Source of the DNA: Ulota crispa
Lineage: Eukaryota > Streptophyta > Bryopsida > Orthotrichales > Orthotrichaceae
NCBI GenBank assembly: GCA_963920765.1
Contig: OY987246.1
Span: 14,814,868-14,878,867, forward strand
Direction of reading: 5' to 3'
Length of the DNA stretch: 64,000 nt
How positions within the stretch are numbered: the stretch's first letter is position 1; every line of letters begins with the position of its first letter. Below are positions 36,640 through 48,001 of this stretch, piece by piece. A model generated the notes under the pieces. The model was not told where the DNA came from. It was given only the letters and a program-made list of their open reading frames with translations, and made no database searches. A program made the position numbers and the translations under genes.

Positions 36640-39300
36640 TCCAAATTAGAGCCTCCTACCTTATGTGCATATGTAAGTGAAATCACATTCAACAAATTAA
36701 TGAAACCCAAAACAATGATAATAGTAAATCTTGAAGTCAAGTAGCGGAATTGAGAATATATTAGGGGCTTGGATTTTTTCCACTATGTTGAATATGGTGA
36801 CAAATTGGCAAAAAACCACTCCCTTTGTTATATTCAAGAGTTCCACCTAAAATATACACTATTAATTTTAATAAAAAAATATTAAAATGTTGCAAGGGAC
36901 TTGCAAAAGTTATTTGAAGATTCTAGGAGGTGGGAAGGATTGTAGGAGTGGAAATTGTATGTTTTAACCACAACCTCAATGCATGTTTACTAAAATTGCA
37001 TATGTCTTGCATTTCAATCATTGCACAACCTCTCTTTTTGGTATTCTCTTCTCACCCCTTTGCAATTGCCAAAATTGTAGTGGAATGTTATCAATTGTCC
37101 TTTCATTAATTAGAGCTATGTGAACTTTGTGTAGTTGAATGTCTCAATTTGACTTTGACCAAGGCATACATGTCATGCTCCAATATCTAGAATGGAACTA
37201 TGGAAGCTAGTTATAAGTTATAACTAATTTGTCTTAAACTTAAGAAAAACAAAATTTAAGTTGGAATGTAGTTTTGCTTAGTGAGTAAAGGATTTTTCAA
37301 ACATTTTAAAATGATGCCTATTTGTGTATCAAAGAGTACATAATGCAAAAAAAATAAGTTCCATAATTTATCTTGAATTTCTAGCTTAGAACAAGCACCT
37401 ATAATTTGGAAGTTTGGATCATTTACTGTTATTGTTGCAAGCACCAATTCCTACCAAGATTGCTATTCTAGCAATTCCTTATTCCTATTACAACTAGAGA
37501 GAATGTAACTATGTAAAATAAGTTGATTTGCAACTAAGCAAATTTCCTTGACCACCAAGATTGAATATAAGTGGGTTCTAGTTGTTTAATCACATGTGAT
37601 TTAAAAAAAAGTGAAATAAACTTAAGACTAAAATTTCAGCATTGTATGCAAAAATTACTAAACGTCAAAATGTGCATTTTCTTTTTCAAAAAAACATTGC
37701 CAGATTGTACTAGTTGAATTAAATTAGGCCATGAAGGAGCCAAATTATTACAATTATATCAATTGATGAACTCCTATATTTGATACCGTATTGAATGAAA
37801 TGGCAAAATTGAGTTGAAGGTAATACAATTGTACAAAATAACCAATAACTTCTATTCAAAGAACATGTAAATGAACAAATATGTCCTTCATCGTAACATT
37901 AATTTTAGCTATTCTAGCACTTTTTGAAAATTTTAAAAAATTGTGTTTGGTCAAAGTTTAATTTGGGAAATTTTCTAAGCAAAAATCTTGATCTAAACGC
38001 TCTAAAATTGATGATTCTAAAATTTATGTTACTAATCTATTTAGTAAATTGAAAAGATATTCCCAACATGAAACTTTTTGTGATCAAGTTCAAGTTCAAT
38101 GCAAATGATTATATAGATTCTAAAATTTTAAACATAACCCACAATCATTATCTATAATTTCTTGCATATACATGAATTTGTAAACCACTTTGAACTACAC
38201 AAAATGCTAACAATGATGATAACAAGAAATGCCATTAAGCAATAGACCAATTGTGCACTTGAACTTCATATTTGAGATTTAGATCTTGGAATGTTTTCAA
38301 TGATATATTGAATATGATAGTTACTAAACATTCTATATCTCCAATTCAATATCATTTTTCAATAAGTATATATATTAAGTACTTAGAGCATGCCCTTAGG
38401 AGTTAGGAACATGTTGGGTTTTAGCCTTTTAGGTCCATCTTACCTTTCATGCACTTCATCACTTCAAACTTTGTAACCTTTTTGTGTCTAAAGAGTCATT
38501 TGAATCCTATGCACATGAGTATCTAAGCATTGTCAATGCAACCTTGTATGTTTCATCTTAAAAATTAAACTAATAATAAAAAAAATTGCCACAAATTGTG
38601 CATAAAATGTCCACCATAGATTTGATATTCATAGTATCTCCAACATGTAAACTTAGTTGTATACTTGTATTCACTATTGAGGATACTCTTAAAGTATTAT
38701 TCCAAAAACATAGTTAGAGCATATACAAAAGTTGCCCTCCTTAGGTTTAACACATTTCAGCATGCATGGCAATTGACAAGTGCTCCAAGCCCCTCAAAAT
38801 ATTATCATGGCACTCCATTGTGTGTCAAGAAATGGCCCTTTCAAGCATTGTTCATCTTAAGTTTAGTGAGTTTTATCCTATATTCTCCATGGTGAATGAT
38901 AAAATGACTATTTGTGGGACACGCTCAAACTGCAAGGAGTCAAGGACCACATTCAAAGTGTAAGGGTAGAGAACAAGAATTTTGAGGGTTTTCAAAACTA
39001 AATGTAGTCTCTTGAAATGTCAAGTTTGAAGTACATGTACAATGCTAGAAATGCTCTTAGTTGAAGTGGCTAAATACATTACTTAAGATGTGTTCACACT
39101 TAATGATAGCCTAAGGAATAAGGATGGATATTAGCAATAAGAATACAATCTAAAGGTGTCTCCAAATGTATGTAATTTTCCTTTATTACTACCCCTCTTA
39201 ACTGTGAACATACCCTAAGCTTGCTAAACATTTCAAATGCTAAAATATTCAAAATTTAACAAATGAAAATTCACATTCATTAAATTTTATGAAGGAAAAA
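36640..39300. other. AT-rich intergenic stretch, no gene seen
   Basis: No coding, RNA or clear transposon signal was recognised. Composition is uniformly AT-rich until the shift near 39350. Confidence 0.55.
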
Positions 39301-39339
39301 ATGGCAGATATTGTGGTGAAATCGGCTACAATTGAACAC

Positions 39340-39888
39340 AATGAAGAAGAGCATGAGAAACGACAGCAAGAGTGAAGGAGAGAGACGGAGACGGCGTCTG
39401 ACAGCAGGGCACGGAGACTGAGCACGTACAGATATCATGGCCCAGGAGGAGCCGCACTGCAGCAGCAGCAGCTGCCGCCACTGCAGTCTACCCCATCAAG
39501 TCTCGCAAATCTTCTCCTCCCTCCTTCAAATCTCTGCACACACGCACAAGTGCACAACTGCTAAAGTTCCAAGTTAACAACTGTAGTTTGCTCTGGTAAC
39601 TTTGTTATTTCAACCCCTCTCAGTCTGCTGCAACAGCCAAGTGAGCCAACAGCACCTGCACTGCTCTCTGTCCTTCCAAGCTGCATGAGCTGTCTTCCAA
39701 GACGTTTTCCGGTGCCATTGCAACGGTTAGCAGCTGCTGCAGCTCAGTAGATAACCTTTGCTGCCCCAGCGTCGCTTGTGCACGTATCTCGTGAGGAGCG
39801 TTTGGTGTGTCACGTTGTCTAGACAATGTCATTGTAGTTCGCTACGAGCAGGTTGTGTTTGTGCAAAAATCAGCTGGAGACGGCGACG
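39340..39888 (+). promoter_or_regulatory. Promoter/5' leader region of the GH17 glucanase gene
   Basis: GC content rises from about 39350 and stays high to the start codon. CAGCAGCAG and CTGCAGC motifs occur near 39460-39490 and 39720-39760. No protein is encoded in this strand's leader. The transcription start and any TATA element cannot be placed with confidence. Confidence 0.4.
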
Positions 39889-42866
39889 ATGGCGGCAATG
39901 CAAGGAGTCAGCCGCCGCTTCGCACTTGTACTCGTTCTCTTGGCCTGCTTCCGCCTCGCAGGTATAACTATTCTCCCTCCAATCTCTGTTCTCATCCTGG
40001 TTTTGAGAGCTCCTTTGCATATAGTACAAGTACTTGCACTGATCCTGGCGGTTTTTCTGTTGTTACGACTACTACACCAGCACTGCATGCGAGAATTGCA
40101 GTGTCGTAAGTTGAAATGGAGCTTGATGCTTAAAAATTCTGCTTTGTGCTTGTTAATTTTTACGTACAGCCCCGCTTGATGCGGTTTTGCGAGGACAAAG
40201 ACCTAACCTTGTATCTGCACGGATCAATCCATAGCCAATGGAGTAAAGGCTTACGTCTCAATTTCAAATTTTCATCTATTGGTGCTTATCAAACACGCGC
40301 TTTCGCGTACTTGGCAATGCTAAACCCTAGAGTTTGTCCAAATGCGCGTGAGTGCTAATCAGTAATCTCTTCCTGAAATGAGCCCTTTTGAAGTAATTGG
40401 TCCGTAAAACCTACGCTGGGTTAATTACGCCTGTGAGACATGGTGCCTTGCTGATACGAGTCAAGGAAAGCTCGAGTGCTGGCTGGCTATTTTTGAGTCT
40501 CGGTGTGTTGATCCTTGCATTGGAGGCTTTTGTATGGGGAAGATTAACGTACGTACTGTTTGAAAATCCTGCGTGGAACAGAGGGCGGCACTGTGGGGGT
40601 GAACTATGGAACGCTCGGCAATAATCTGCCCACTGCGACCCAAGCAGCGCAGCTGCTGCTCTCAACCTCGCTCCGCAACGTGAAGATCTACAACGCCGAC
40701 CCGTCCATCATGCAATCGTTCGCCAACACGAACATGAAGCTGGTGGTCGGCATCGGAACGGAATCCATCCCGCTGCTCGCCAGCAGCTCCGCGGCTGCGC
40801 AGTCGTGGGTCCAAACTAACATCGCCGCGTACATGCCTGCTACGCAAGTGACTCACCTCGCGGTGGGCAACGAGGTGCTCACCACGGCACCGCAAATGTC
40901 GTCGCAGCTCGTTCCTGCAATGTTGAATATTCACACCGCTCTTGTGAATCTGAAACTCGACGGGCAAGTGAAAGTCGGCACGCCGCACAACCTGCAGGTC
41001 AGTGACCACGATTCCTTACAAGTCCTCAACTTGTTTTTTTAAACGCCCCTTTCAGATTTCACGCCATGTCAGCCCACGTTATCGGCTTGTTTTTCTACAC
41101 TTTCAATTGGTTCACGTGATCACATTTTGCATTCCCTCTATCGGAGGCTGGACAGTGTTTTTGCAAAGTGGTTTTGTGGATTTCTTCAACATTGTTGTCC
41201 TTGGAATGTATCTACCTAGATGTAAGTACAAAACGATGCAAATACGTTCGAATCGATGCTGAGCAAGGAAGCATAAACTAACCTTCTCGAAAGCCGCTCT
41301 TCGTAACAACGCATCAGATATGTCGTGTTTTATGTACTGATTTTTCTGCATCACAGGTTTTGTAAGAGCCATGGTTTTGCATGTGTTAACCAACAACTGG
41401 GATGTCACGTGGGGGTTTTTGATCGTGCAGGTGCTAGGGAAATCCTTCCCTCCCTCGTCGGGCGCTTTCCGGGCGGACATCACCAACGAAATGAAGGCTT
41501 TACTAGCTTTTCTATTCTCCACGGGGAGCCCAATCATGGTGAACTTGTACCCATACTTCGCATACCGAGACGATCCGAAAAACGTGTCCATCAACTACGC
41601 GCTCTTCCAGCCGGATAAGGGCGTCACGGACGTCAACACGGGCTTGCACTACAACAGCATGATGGACGCGCAGCTGGACGCCGTCTACTCGGCTATGGAG
41701 CGAATGGGGTACCGCGACATCCCCATCCTCATCTCCGAGACGGGATGGCCCTCGGGTGGTGACACCAATGAGCTTGCAGTCAACCCTACGAACGCTCAGA
41801 TTTACAATCAGAACTTGCTCAAGTACGTGGCGGCGACCAAAGGCACGCCGCTGCGACCTGGAAAATCTGTCGACGCGTACATTTTTGCGCTTTTTAATGA
41901 GAACATGAAACCCGGCCCCGGAAGCGAGCGATTCTTCGGCTTGTTCCACCCGAATAAATCCGAGGTGTACAACCTCGGGATCGTCACCACGGCTGTTCCT
42001 GCTACTCCCCCGTTCACGGCGCCCGCAACGTACCCTCCTGCCACGCCCGTGTACCCCCCTCCTCTGCCTCCAGTAGCTTTCTATCCACCTCCAGTGGTTT
42101 CGTATCCTCCGGCAGTGGTGAACCCCCCTCCGGCGGTTGTGCTTCCGCCTCCGGCTCTTGTGATCCCGCCTCCCTCGGCTGTTCCGGCGCCCGTGCAGTC
42201 TGGCAACCCGGGCAAGACCTGGTGCGTAGCGAAGCCCGGCTCCCCGGATCACGACGTGACGGACGCCTTAAACTTCGCCTGCGGGGAAGGGGGTGCCGAC
42301 TGCGGTGCCATTCAGGCTGGCGGCGCTTGCTATAACCCCAATACCATGACCTCACATGCGTCGGTTGCGTACAACACTTACTATCAGAAGATGGGCCGGA
42401 ATTACTGGAACTGTTACTTCGGCGGAACTGGCGTCATCACCATCACGGATCCAAGTACGTCATTCTCCCCCATCTCTCTAAGCCTCCTCCCGTCACCATC
42501 AATGCGTTCATGCATGCGTGCAAATCTCGTCGCCATGCACGACTATTCAAACTCTAATCTTACGACCGAGTTCAGATCGATGCTATGCGAGTATTCTCTC
42601 AATCAGCAGTGTTTTCGTCAATTTAGCAAAGCTCTAGAAAACTGTCAATTTCGCCATGTTAACTAACTCATTATTCAATGTATGCTCAGTTTAAAGAAAG
42701 AACCACTTTGGCATCTTACTTCGACAATTTAGAACCTACCAGTTTCTTGAGTACCGTAGAGACTAGAGACGACTTGGTAGAGGTCAGATTGAGCGATTAC
42801 TTTCGTGAGTTTGACGATTGTTGGGTTACTGGATGTGCAGGTTACTCAGGATGCAGCTTTCATTGA
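39889..42866 (+). CDS. Secreted GH17 endo-beta-1,3-glucanase with C-terminal X8/CBM43 domain
   Basis: Exons 39889-39961, 40582-40997, 41431-42454 and 42841-42866; 512 aa. Residues 1-24 are a signal peptide split from the enzyme by the first intron. The GH17 TIM barrel (about 26-350) starts GGTVGVNYGTLGNNLP. VGNEV gives the acid/base Glu at about 122, and ISETGWPSGG gives the nucleophile Glu at about 266. Residues about 353-423 are a Pro-rich linker of YPPP and VNPPP type, as in cell-wall proteins. The X8 carbohydrate-binding domain follows (TWCVAKPG, then ACGEGGADC, ACYNPNT, NYWNCYFGG). Its sixth Cys comes from the last exon, which encodes only the final eight residues. The enzyme would hydrolyse callose-type beta-1,3-glucan in the wall. 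No hydrophobic tail follows X8, so a GPI anchor is not expected. The sense strand is GC-rich compared with flanking DNA. Confidence 0.95.
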
Positions 42867-45118
42867 AAATGTTTAGAATGGAGAGGAAATTTTTGAATGA
42901 GTTTGTTGAGACCGGAGCTGGTGGTAAAAGTTCGCAATTGGCGGCGAGTGAGGAAAAGTAATACAGCCCTGGAATCAGAGTTGGTAAGCGATTATAGCAG
43001 ATCTGGGAGGGAGTGATAACTTCGGGAGGGTAGTACCTATATGTGCCTAGATTACTCCAAGTTTCGTAGAGATGGAAAGTAGTTTTCGGTTAATGTTGGG
43101 AGTTTCAGGCGACACAAGTTGTGCCGCAGTTGCTGAACTAGATTGCCAAGAAGGATTTTGAAATGACTCTAGTTTTTTGACAACAAGAACGTAGGCTTTT
43201 GTTTACAAAAAATGTGTTCTTGATTTGGTAGCTGTTGCTGGTTTGTGAGCTTCATGGCTTAGTGACAACTTTCTTCCTGCTATATGTCGAGGACTCGAAG
43301 TGATAGTTGAGCACTGTCGCTTGATGATGTTTGTTCTTCTTTTGCTTGAACACGCCTTGTGTATGGTAATTATAACTCAATAGCAAGGGTGTAGTAGGTT
43401 TTTTTCTTGTACTGTGCATGAACAGTGAGGAGAACTTTTGGAGGCACGAAAGTGCATTGGCTAGTATCGAATCCCAGAAATTGGAATTTGGCGTTTAAAC
43501 GCCATAAAAAAGACACCCGGCGTACCAAAACAGCCAAAATCTAGCCCTAATAAACTCGCTTGAACAAGTGTAACCACTTAATAATGTGTACCAAAGAGCA
43601 AGCCCTCAAAAATTGATTTTAAGTCTTGAGACAAGTGAATGTGTGTTTTGTCAAAACCTTGGGGAGATCACTCCTTGGCCTATTTATCTAAAAGTCCATT
43701 TTTATATAAAAAGTTATGTGGGTCATATTTCTAGTATCCTCTATTTTTTTTTATAAATTTTATTCATTTGGTTTTTTAAATGGGGCTAAGGTACAAACAC
43801 TCATAATTGTGAGTGTACCTTGGGTTGTGACCTATGCTGTCAGTCATTTGAAATTAATAAAAAGAACTTAAGTGATGGTTATGGGTGACAAAGTGATGGT
43901 TGTAGGTGACTTGCATGACGGTTTAGAGAACCCCATCATGTTGTTTTTAGCATCTCCTACTCACGGCCATGGATTTTCAATGATTTTGGACTTTGAAAAA
44001 TCTTTGTGCACAAATGCTTGTAATTGGGACTTTAAAATTGATCCCTTTTTTTTTCATTCCTTCTTGCTAATCTAGCAATATTATTTTCAAGCTTGTATGA
44101 TCAGGGTATATATCCTATAATGCTTAAACTCACGCTTATGGGTGTTCCTACCTTATTTTATGCATAAATTTTGTTTGTCCAAATTTTTCCTATCTTCATT
44201 ATTCATCAAAAAAAATCTTACTTTCTATTACATATACATATATGGTATTCACCATGAAACCAATAACAAGCATATGAATTAAATGGCTATTATCCAAGTG
44301 AAATTTTTTCTTACCAAATTTTAAATGTTTCTAGATTCCATGCTATGTATATAAAATAGTTTAACATGGATAGCAACAAGCAACACCAAAACTTTTCACA
44401 ACCTCTATTCTTCAAGGCTAATTTATTAATAAAAAATCCTACTACCTAATGTTTTTACATATCCTAATTTATATATACTAAAATATATAATATTTCATGA
44501 ACTCTGTAGTAGCTCTACATATTATATAAATTTTTGAATCAAATGGACCCTATCTTTTAACTCACGTGGTTCCCAAAACATAGGCTACTGATCTCCCCAA
44601 GTTGTGGAATTTGTTGTTGAGTGAATGCTTATTGTTACTTGGGAGAAGGTACAAAACGTATTCCATTGCTTTGCATGTATAGTAGAGACATGTGTGTAGT
44701 CCCTTTAGCTATGAGGGACTACTTGTAAGGTAGGTGACCCTTTTACAACCATGTTCTCAATTCCAACCCCTATGTATTGAGAGAGGTCATTTCAATTCTG
44801 AAATGACAATCCTGGGTTCACAAATGTCAAAATTGAGAATATGGCCCAAAATGAGTCACTTACCTTAATTCATACACCATTACCAATTGAAACTACTCAT
44901 ATTTTGAATGTCAGAGAAAATTCCATCAAGATTGTTTTTAAGTACAAAAATTCATGAAAACTTTATGTTGGAAGAGGATTTAAATAATTGGCTATATTTA
45001 CACTTGCAAATAAAGTGCTTTTCATTTTTGAAGTGTCTCAAACCATTCTACAATTTGTGTCAGTAAATCAATTGCAAGTATATTATTCTACCCCATATTG
45101 CAAGTTCTTCAATCTTCT
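42867..45118. other. 3' flank of the glucanase gene, then repeat-like intergenic DNA
   Basis: About 500 bp of balanced composition after the stop probably holds the 3'UTR. A GGCGTTTAAACGCC palindrome sits near 43488-43502. TTGGGGAGATCA at 43659-43670 and its mirror TGATCTCCCCAA at 44589-44600 may be ends of an inverted-repeat element of about 0.95 kb; only short ends match. No gene was seen. Confidence 0.4.
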
Positions 45119-45360
45119 AGGTGCATTGCCAATGCAATTGGTAAACATGCCCAATATAACAAACTTGATTTTTTAATTAATAATTGATCATAATATAAAA
45201 TTATATGATTTGAATGACATGACTTTTTTATTATATATATATATAAAATTAAAAAATCATGCCTTTCAAATCATATAATTTTATATTATGATCAATTATT
45301 AATTAAAAAACCAAGTTTGTTACACTGGGCATGCTTACTGATTGCTTTGGCAAAGCCCTA
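45119..45360. repeat. Long near-perfect hairpin
   Basis: Two arms of roughly 100 bp meet at a short AT-rich loop near 45235. The ATAATTGATCATAATATAAA block is mirrored exactly, and outward CAAACTTG and CATGCCC blocks are also mirrored. It is probably a MITE whose outer ends have decayed. No target duplication was found. Confidence 0.75.
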
Positions 45361-45438
45361 AGACATGGAAAATAGGGCATGGACAAGAAAATCAAATACA
45401 AAATTTTACCAATTGATTATGACTTGTTATGACATTAA

Positions 45439-46221
45439 CCCTTAAGCACCCCACCTCCCCAAAACCAGCCTCTCAAAATGTTATTTTTGGGTCTCTTGCC
45501 AAAGATCCGTCATTTTCTTAGGTTTTCCCCATACCACATACTTTCTTTGCTAGAGGGTGTTTATGGGGGGTGGAGCGATATACTGCCTACTAGTCAGATT
45601 TAGTGTGGGAGGGTTTTGAAATTTCAGCTTTTCATTGAAAATCAACTTTCTAGATCTAGGCCCAGATTTGGTGACCGGTGCAACTGCCAATTAGTGGTTC
45701 CATACTGTTGAGCAAGGTTTTGCGTGCAATACAACTTGTCTTCTTGGCAGTGCCACAACTCAGCAGGTGGGGCTGTTGATGTGTCAGTTGACTCTAAGCC
45801 TCTTGTCAGATCTCCTTGCAGAGCCCAATTTTTGAACTCATACTTCGGGCCCTAAAATACCCTACTTCCATGGGTCAAAATCACCCAAAAATTGGTAGGC
45901 ACACCCTCATCCTTACCCCCCACTTACTATATGAATTTTGGGTATAGGCTTTGCCACATCCTCAAAGCACCGCCCCAAACTTCAAAAACAACCCAAATTC
46001 ATGCAAAATCTCAACAATCAACGCATCTTTGACCACTAAAAAAACAACCATCTAACCGATAACTTTCACGCAAAAAAGCAATAAATCTGCATCTAGTAGT
46101 TACAAACCACATTCAACGGCTAGCAATATTGGTTTTGAAAAACAAGTTAGCAAAGGATCATTTTTTGCGCAGGGGTCAAAAAAGTTGGTGTTCTAGAGAA
46201 CATGGCTTGGGCGCTCAGGGG
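45439..46221. mobile_element. TTAA-type element adjacent to family X copy 2
   Basis: Starts CCCTTAAGCACCCCACC after TTAA (45435-45438). Ends GGCTTGGGCGCTCAGGGG before TAAA (46222-46225). The ends form an imperfect inverted repeat with the GCGCCCAAG core seen at 3255 and 7438. Length is 783 bp. It directly abuts the next element, as 2310-3250 and 3255-3902 do. Confidence 0.6.
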
Positions 46222-46225
46222 TAAA

Positions 46226-47135
46226 CCCCTAAAGGACCAAGCCCCCTTTTTTAGCAACATAGCAATTTTAGGCAAGTACTTGTGATTGGAGATTTTCATA
46301 TTTTAGGCTAAAATTTTAATAGAATGTGGGAACAAAGTTTATCTTTTGTATGCATTAAATTTCATGACATTTTGAAGTACAAATAAGAAGATATGGCATA
46401 ATATGTTGTTTTTTTTCCTTTGACATGTAGCCCAAGTAGAATTTGGATTATTGCTTTTTTCAAAAAATAAAATTCAAAATTAGTTGAGGATATTTATATG
46501 AATGTGGAAAGCTTTGAATCATTATGTTTTGATCAATGAGATGAAAGTTATGAGGAGTTTTGTTTGCAGGTAGTTATGGATTCTCTACTCTAAAATAAAC
46601 TTTGAAGTCCCTTATTTTACTCACTATTCATTATTTTGGAGAAAAAACAAAACCAAAGGAGGTAGATTGTTTATTACAACATTACAACCATTGGGATTGG
46701 CACTTTTTGTTTCCTCAATTAAATTCTTAATAATTTGGTGTTTTGAATCATTCTCTACTTCTTCTTACTTACTATTTTTATCCCATATGTTGTACAATTC
46801 CAAATGATTTGAAACTTTTTTGACATGTATCCTACTTAGGTGGAAGGAATCTAGAGAAGCACCACCTACAACGCCTTTTTTCTTTAGGAATTTCACCTTC
46901 TGAAAGCTAGCTCCCCAGTTCTTGACAAGATGTTTTTGAATATTCAAACCATTCTATCTTCCAATCCATGTAGTGAGAAATTCTGAATTTTTTCCCAAAT
47001 CTTCTAAAATTATCCTACTACAAGATCCTATGGTTACATATGCATAGAAATGTTTATATTTCAATATTGGTTGATGCTCTAAAAATGACAATTTTGGAGA
47101 GTTTCTAGTGAAAACGCTACTTTGTCCTTTAGGAG
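46226..47135 (-). mobile_element. TTAA-type non-autonomous element, family X, copy 2
   Basis: Starts CCCCTAAAGGACCAAGCC after TAAA and ends TTTGTCCTTTAGGAG before TTAA (47136-47139). Reverse-complement homologue of 2310-3250 along most of its length, 910 bp. A short frame at 46765-46947 is not conserved in the other copy and is not a gene. Confidence 0.7.
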
Positions 47136-47139
47136 TTAA

Positions 47140-48001
47140 ATTGCCACTCTTGGAATTTTACCTAGAAGTATAGTTACTTCAAATTTACAAGGGAAGAAAC
47201 AGTTACATTTGACCATTTTTCGTGAAAGATAAGTAAAACATGCAACTCCTTTTTTATTCATATTTGGAACTCTTATCAAATTTACAAAGTTGGAATGAGA
47301 GAACTGTTAATGCAACCTCAATATGTGAGTGGTACTGGTCATAGAGCATTACTTCTTGAGCTTTTTGCAACCCACATTAGCTAATTAGGTGACTATTCAA
47401 AGAAACTGATGAGGATTGGAGCTAAAATTACCTCAAAGAATACAGGGGCTTCTATTTTGCACCACTTAAGTTTCAAATTGCATAGTTTGATTGCCTTGCA
47501 ATTAAACAATCCAAGCTAAGATTGAGCCCTTATCAATGGATCTGCCAAAGTTATACTATAGTAACTCTGTATTGGTTAAACATTCTAGTTTCTCTTTGCC
47601 TTTTGGCATGGTATTTTTTGGGACTCTAAACATGAAACTGTGAAGGCTGGTCTTTAGCCGCTTCGGAGTCCAAATGAAATATCAAGCCTCAAATAGAAGA
47701 AAAAAAATCACTGCAAATCTCATATGACTGAAAAGATGCCACTATCTACAAACCTAATTTCGGTCCACCATTCAGCTCCAAATCCACTTCAAAATCGAAT
47801 ATCTTTTGAGATGCATTGTTAAGCGCAACTTGAGTCGCATATATTCTTTATGAAATGACGGATGTCAATGGAATTGGTGCAACACAAATGCCCAAAAAAA
47901 ACCTCAAATCTAGAGAATAGAGCTCTCAACGGCCTCAATATAGGCGCTGCTTTTGGAAACATGGCTTTTTTAACAAATGTGACCAAAAGACTAATAAAAA
48001 G
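47140..48001. other. 3' flank of the ABCG gene, no other gene seen
   Basis: AT-rich sequence holding, presumably, the 3'UTR of the minus-strand ABCG gene next to 48001. No obvious canonical poly(A) signal was picked out. Confidence 0.4.

Noticed and set aside
41512..42355. Long minus-strand frame opposite the glucanase exon
   Set aside because: Arg-rich shadow of the GC-rich GH17-X8 exon. The plus strand carries the recognisable catalytic and X8 motifs.
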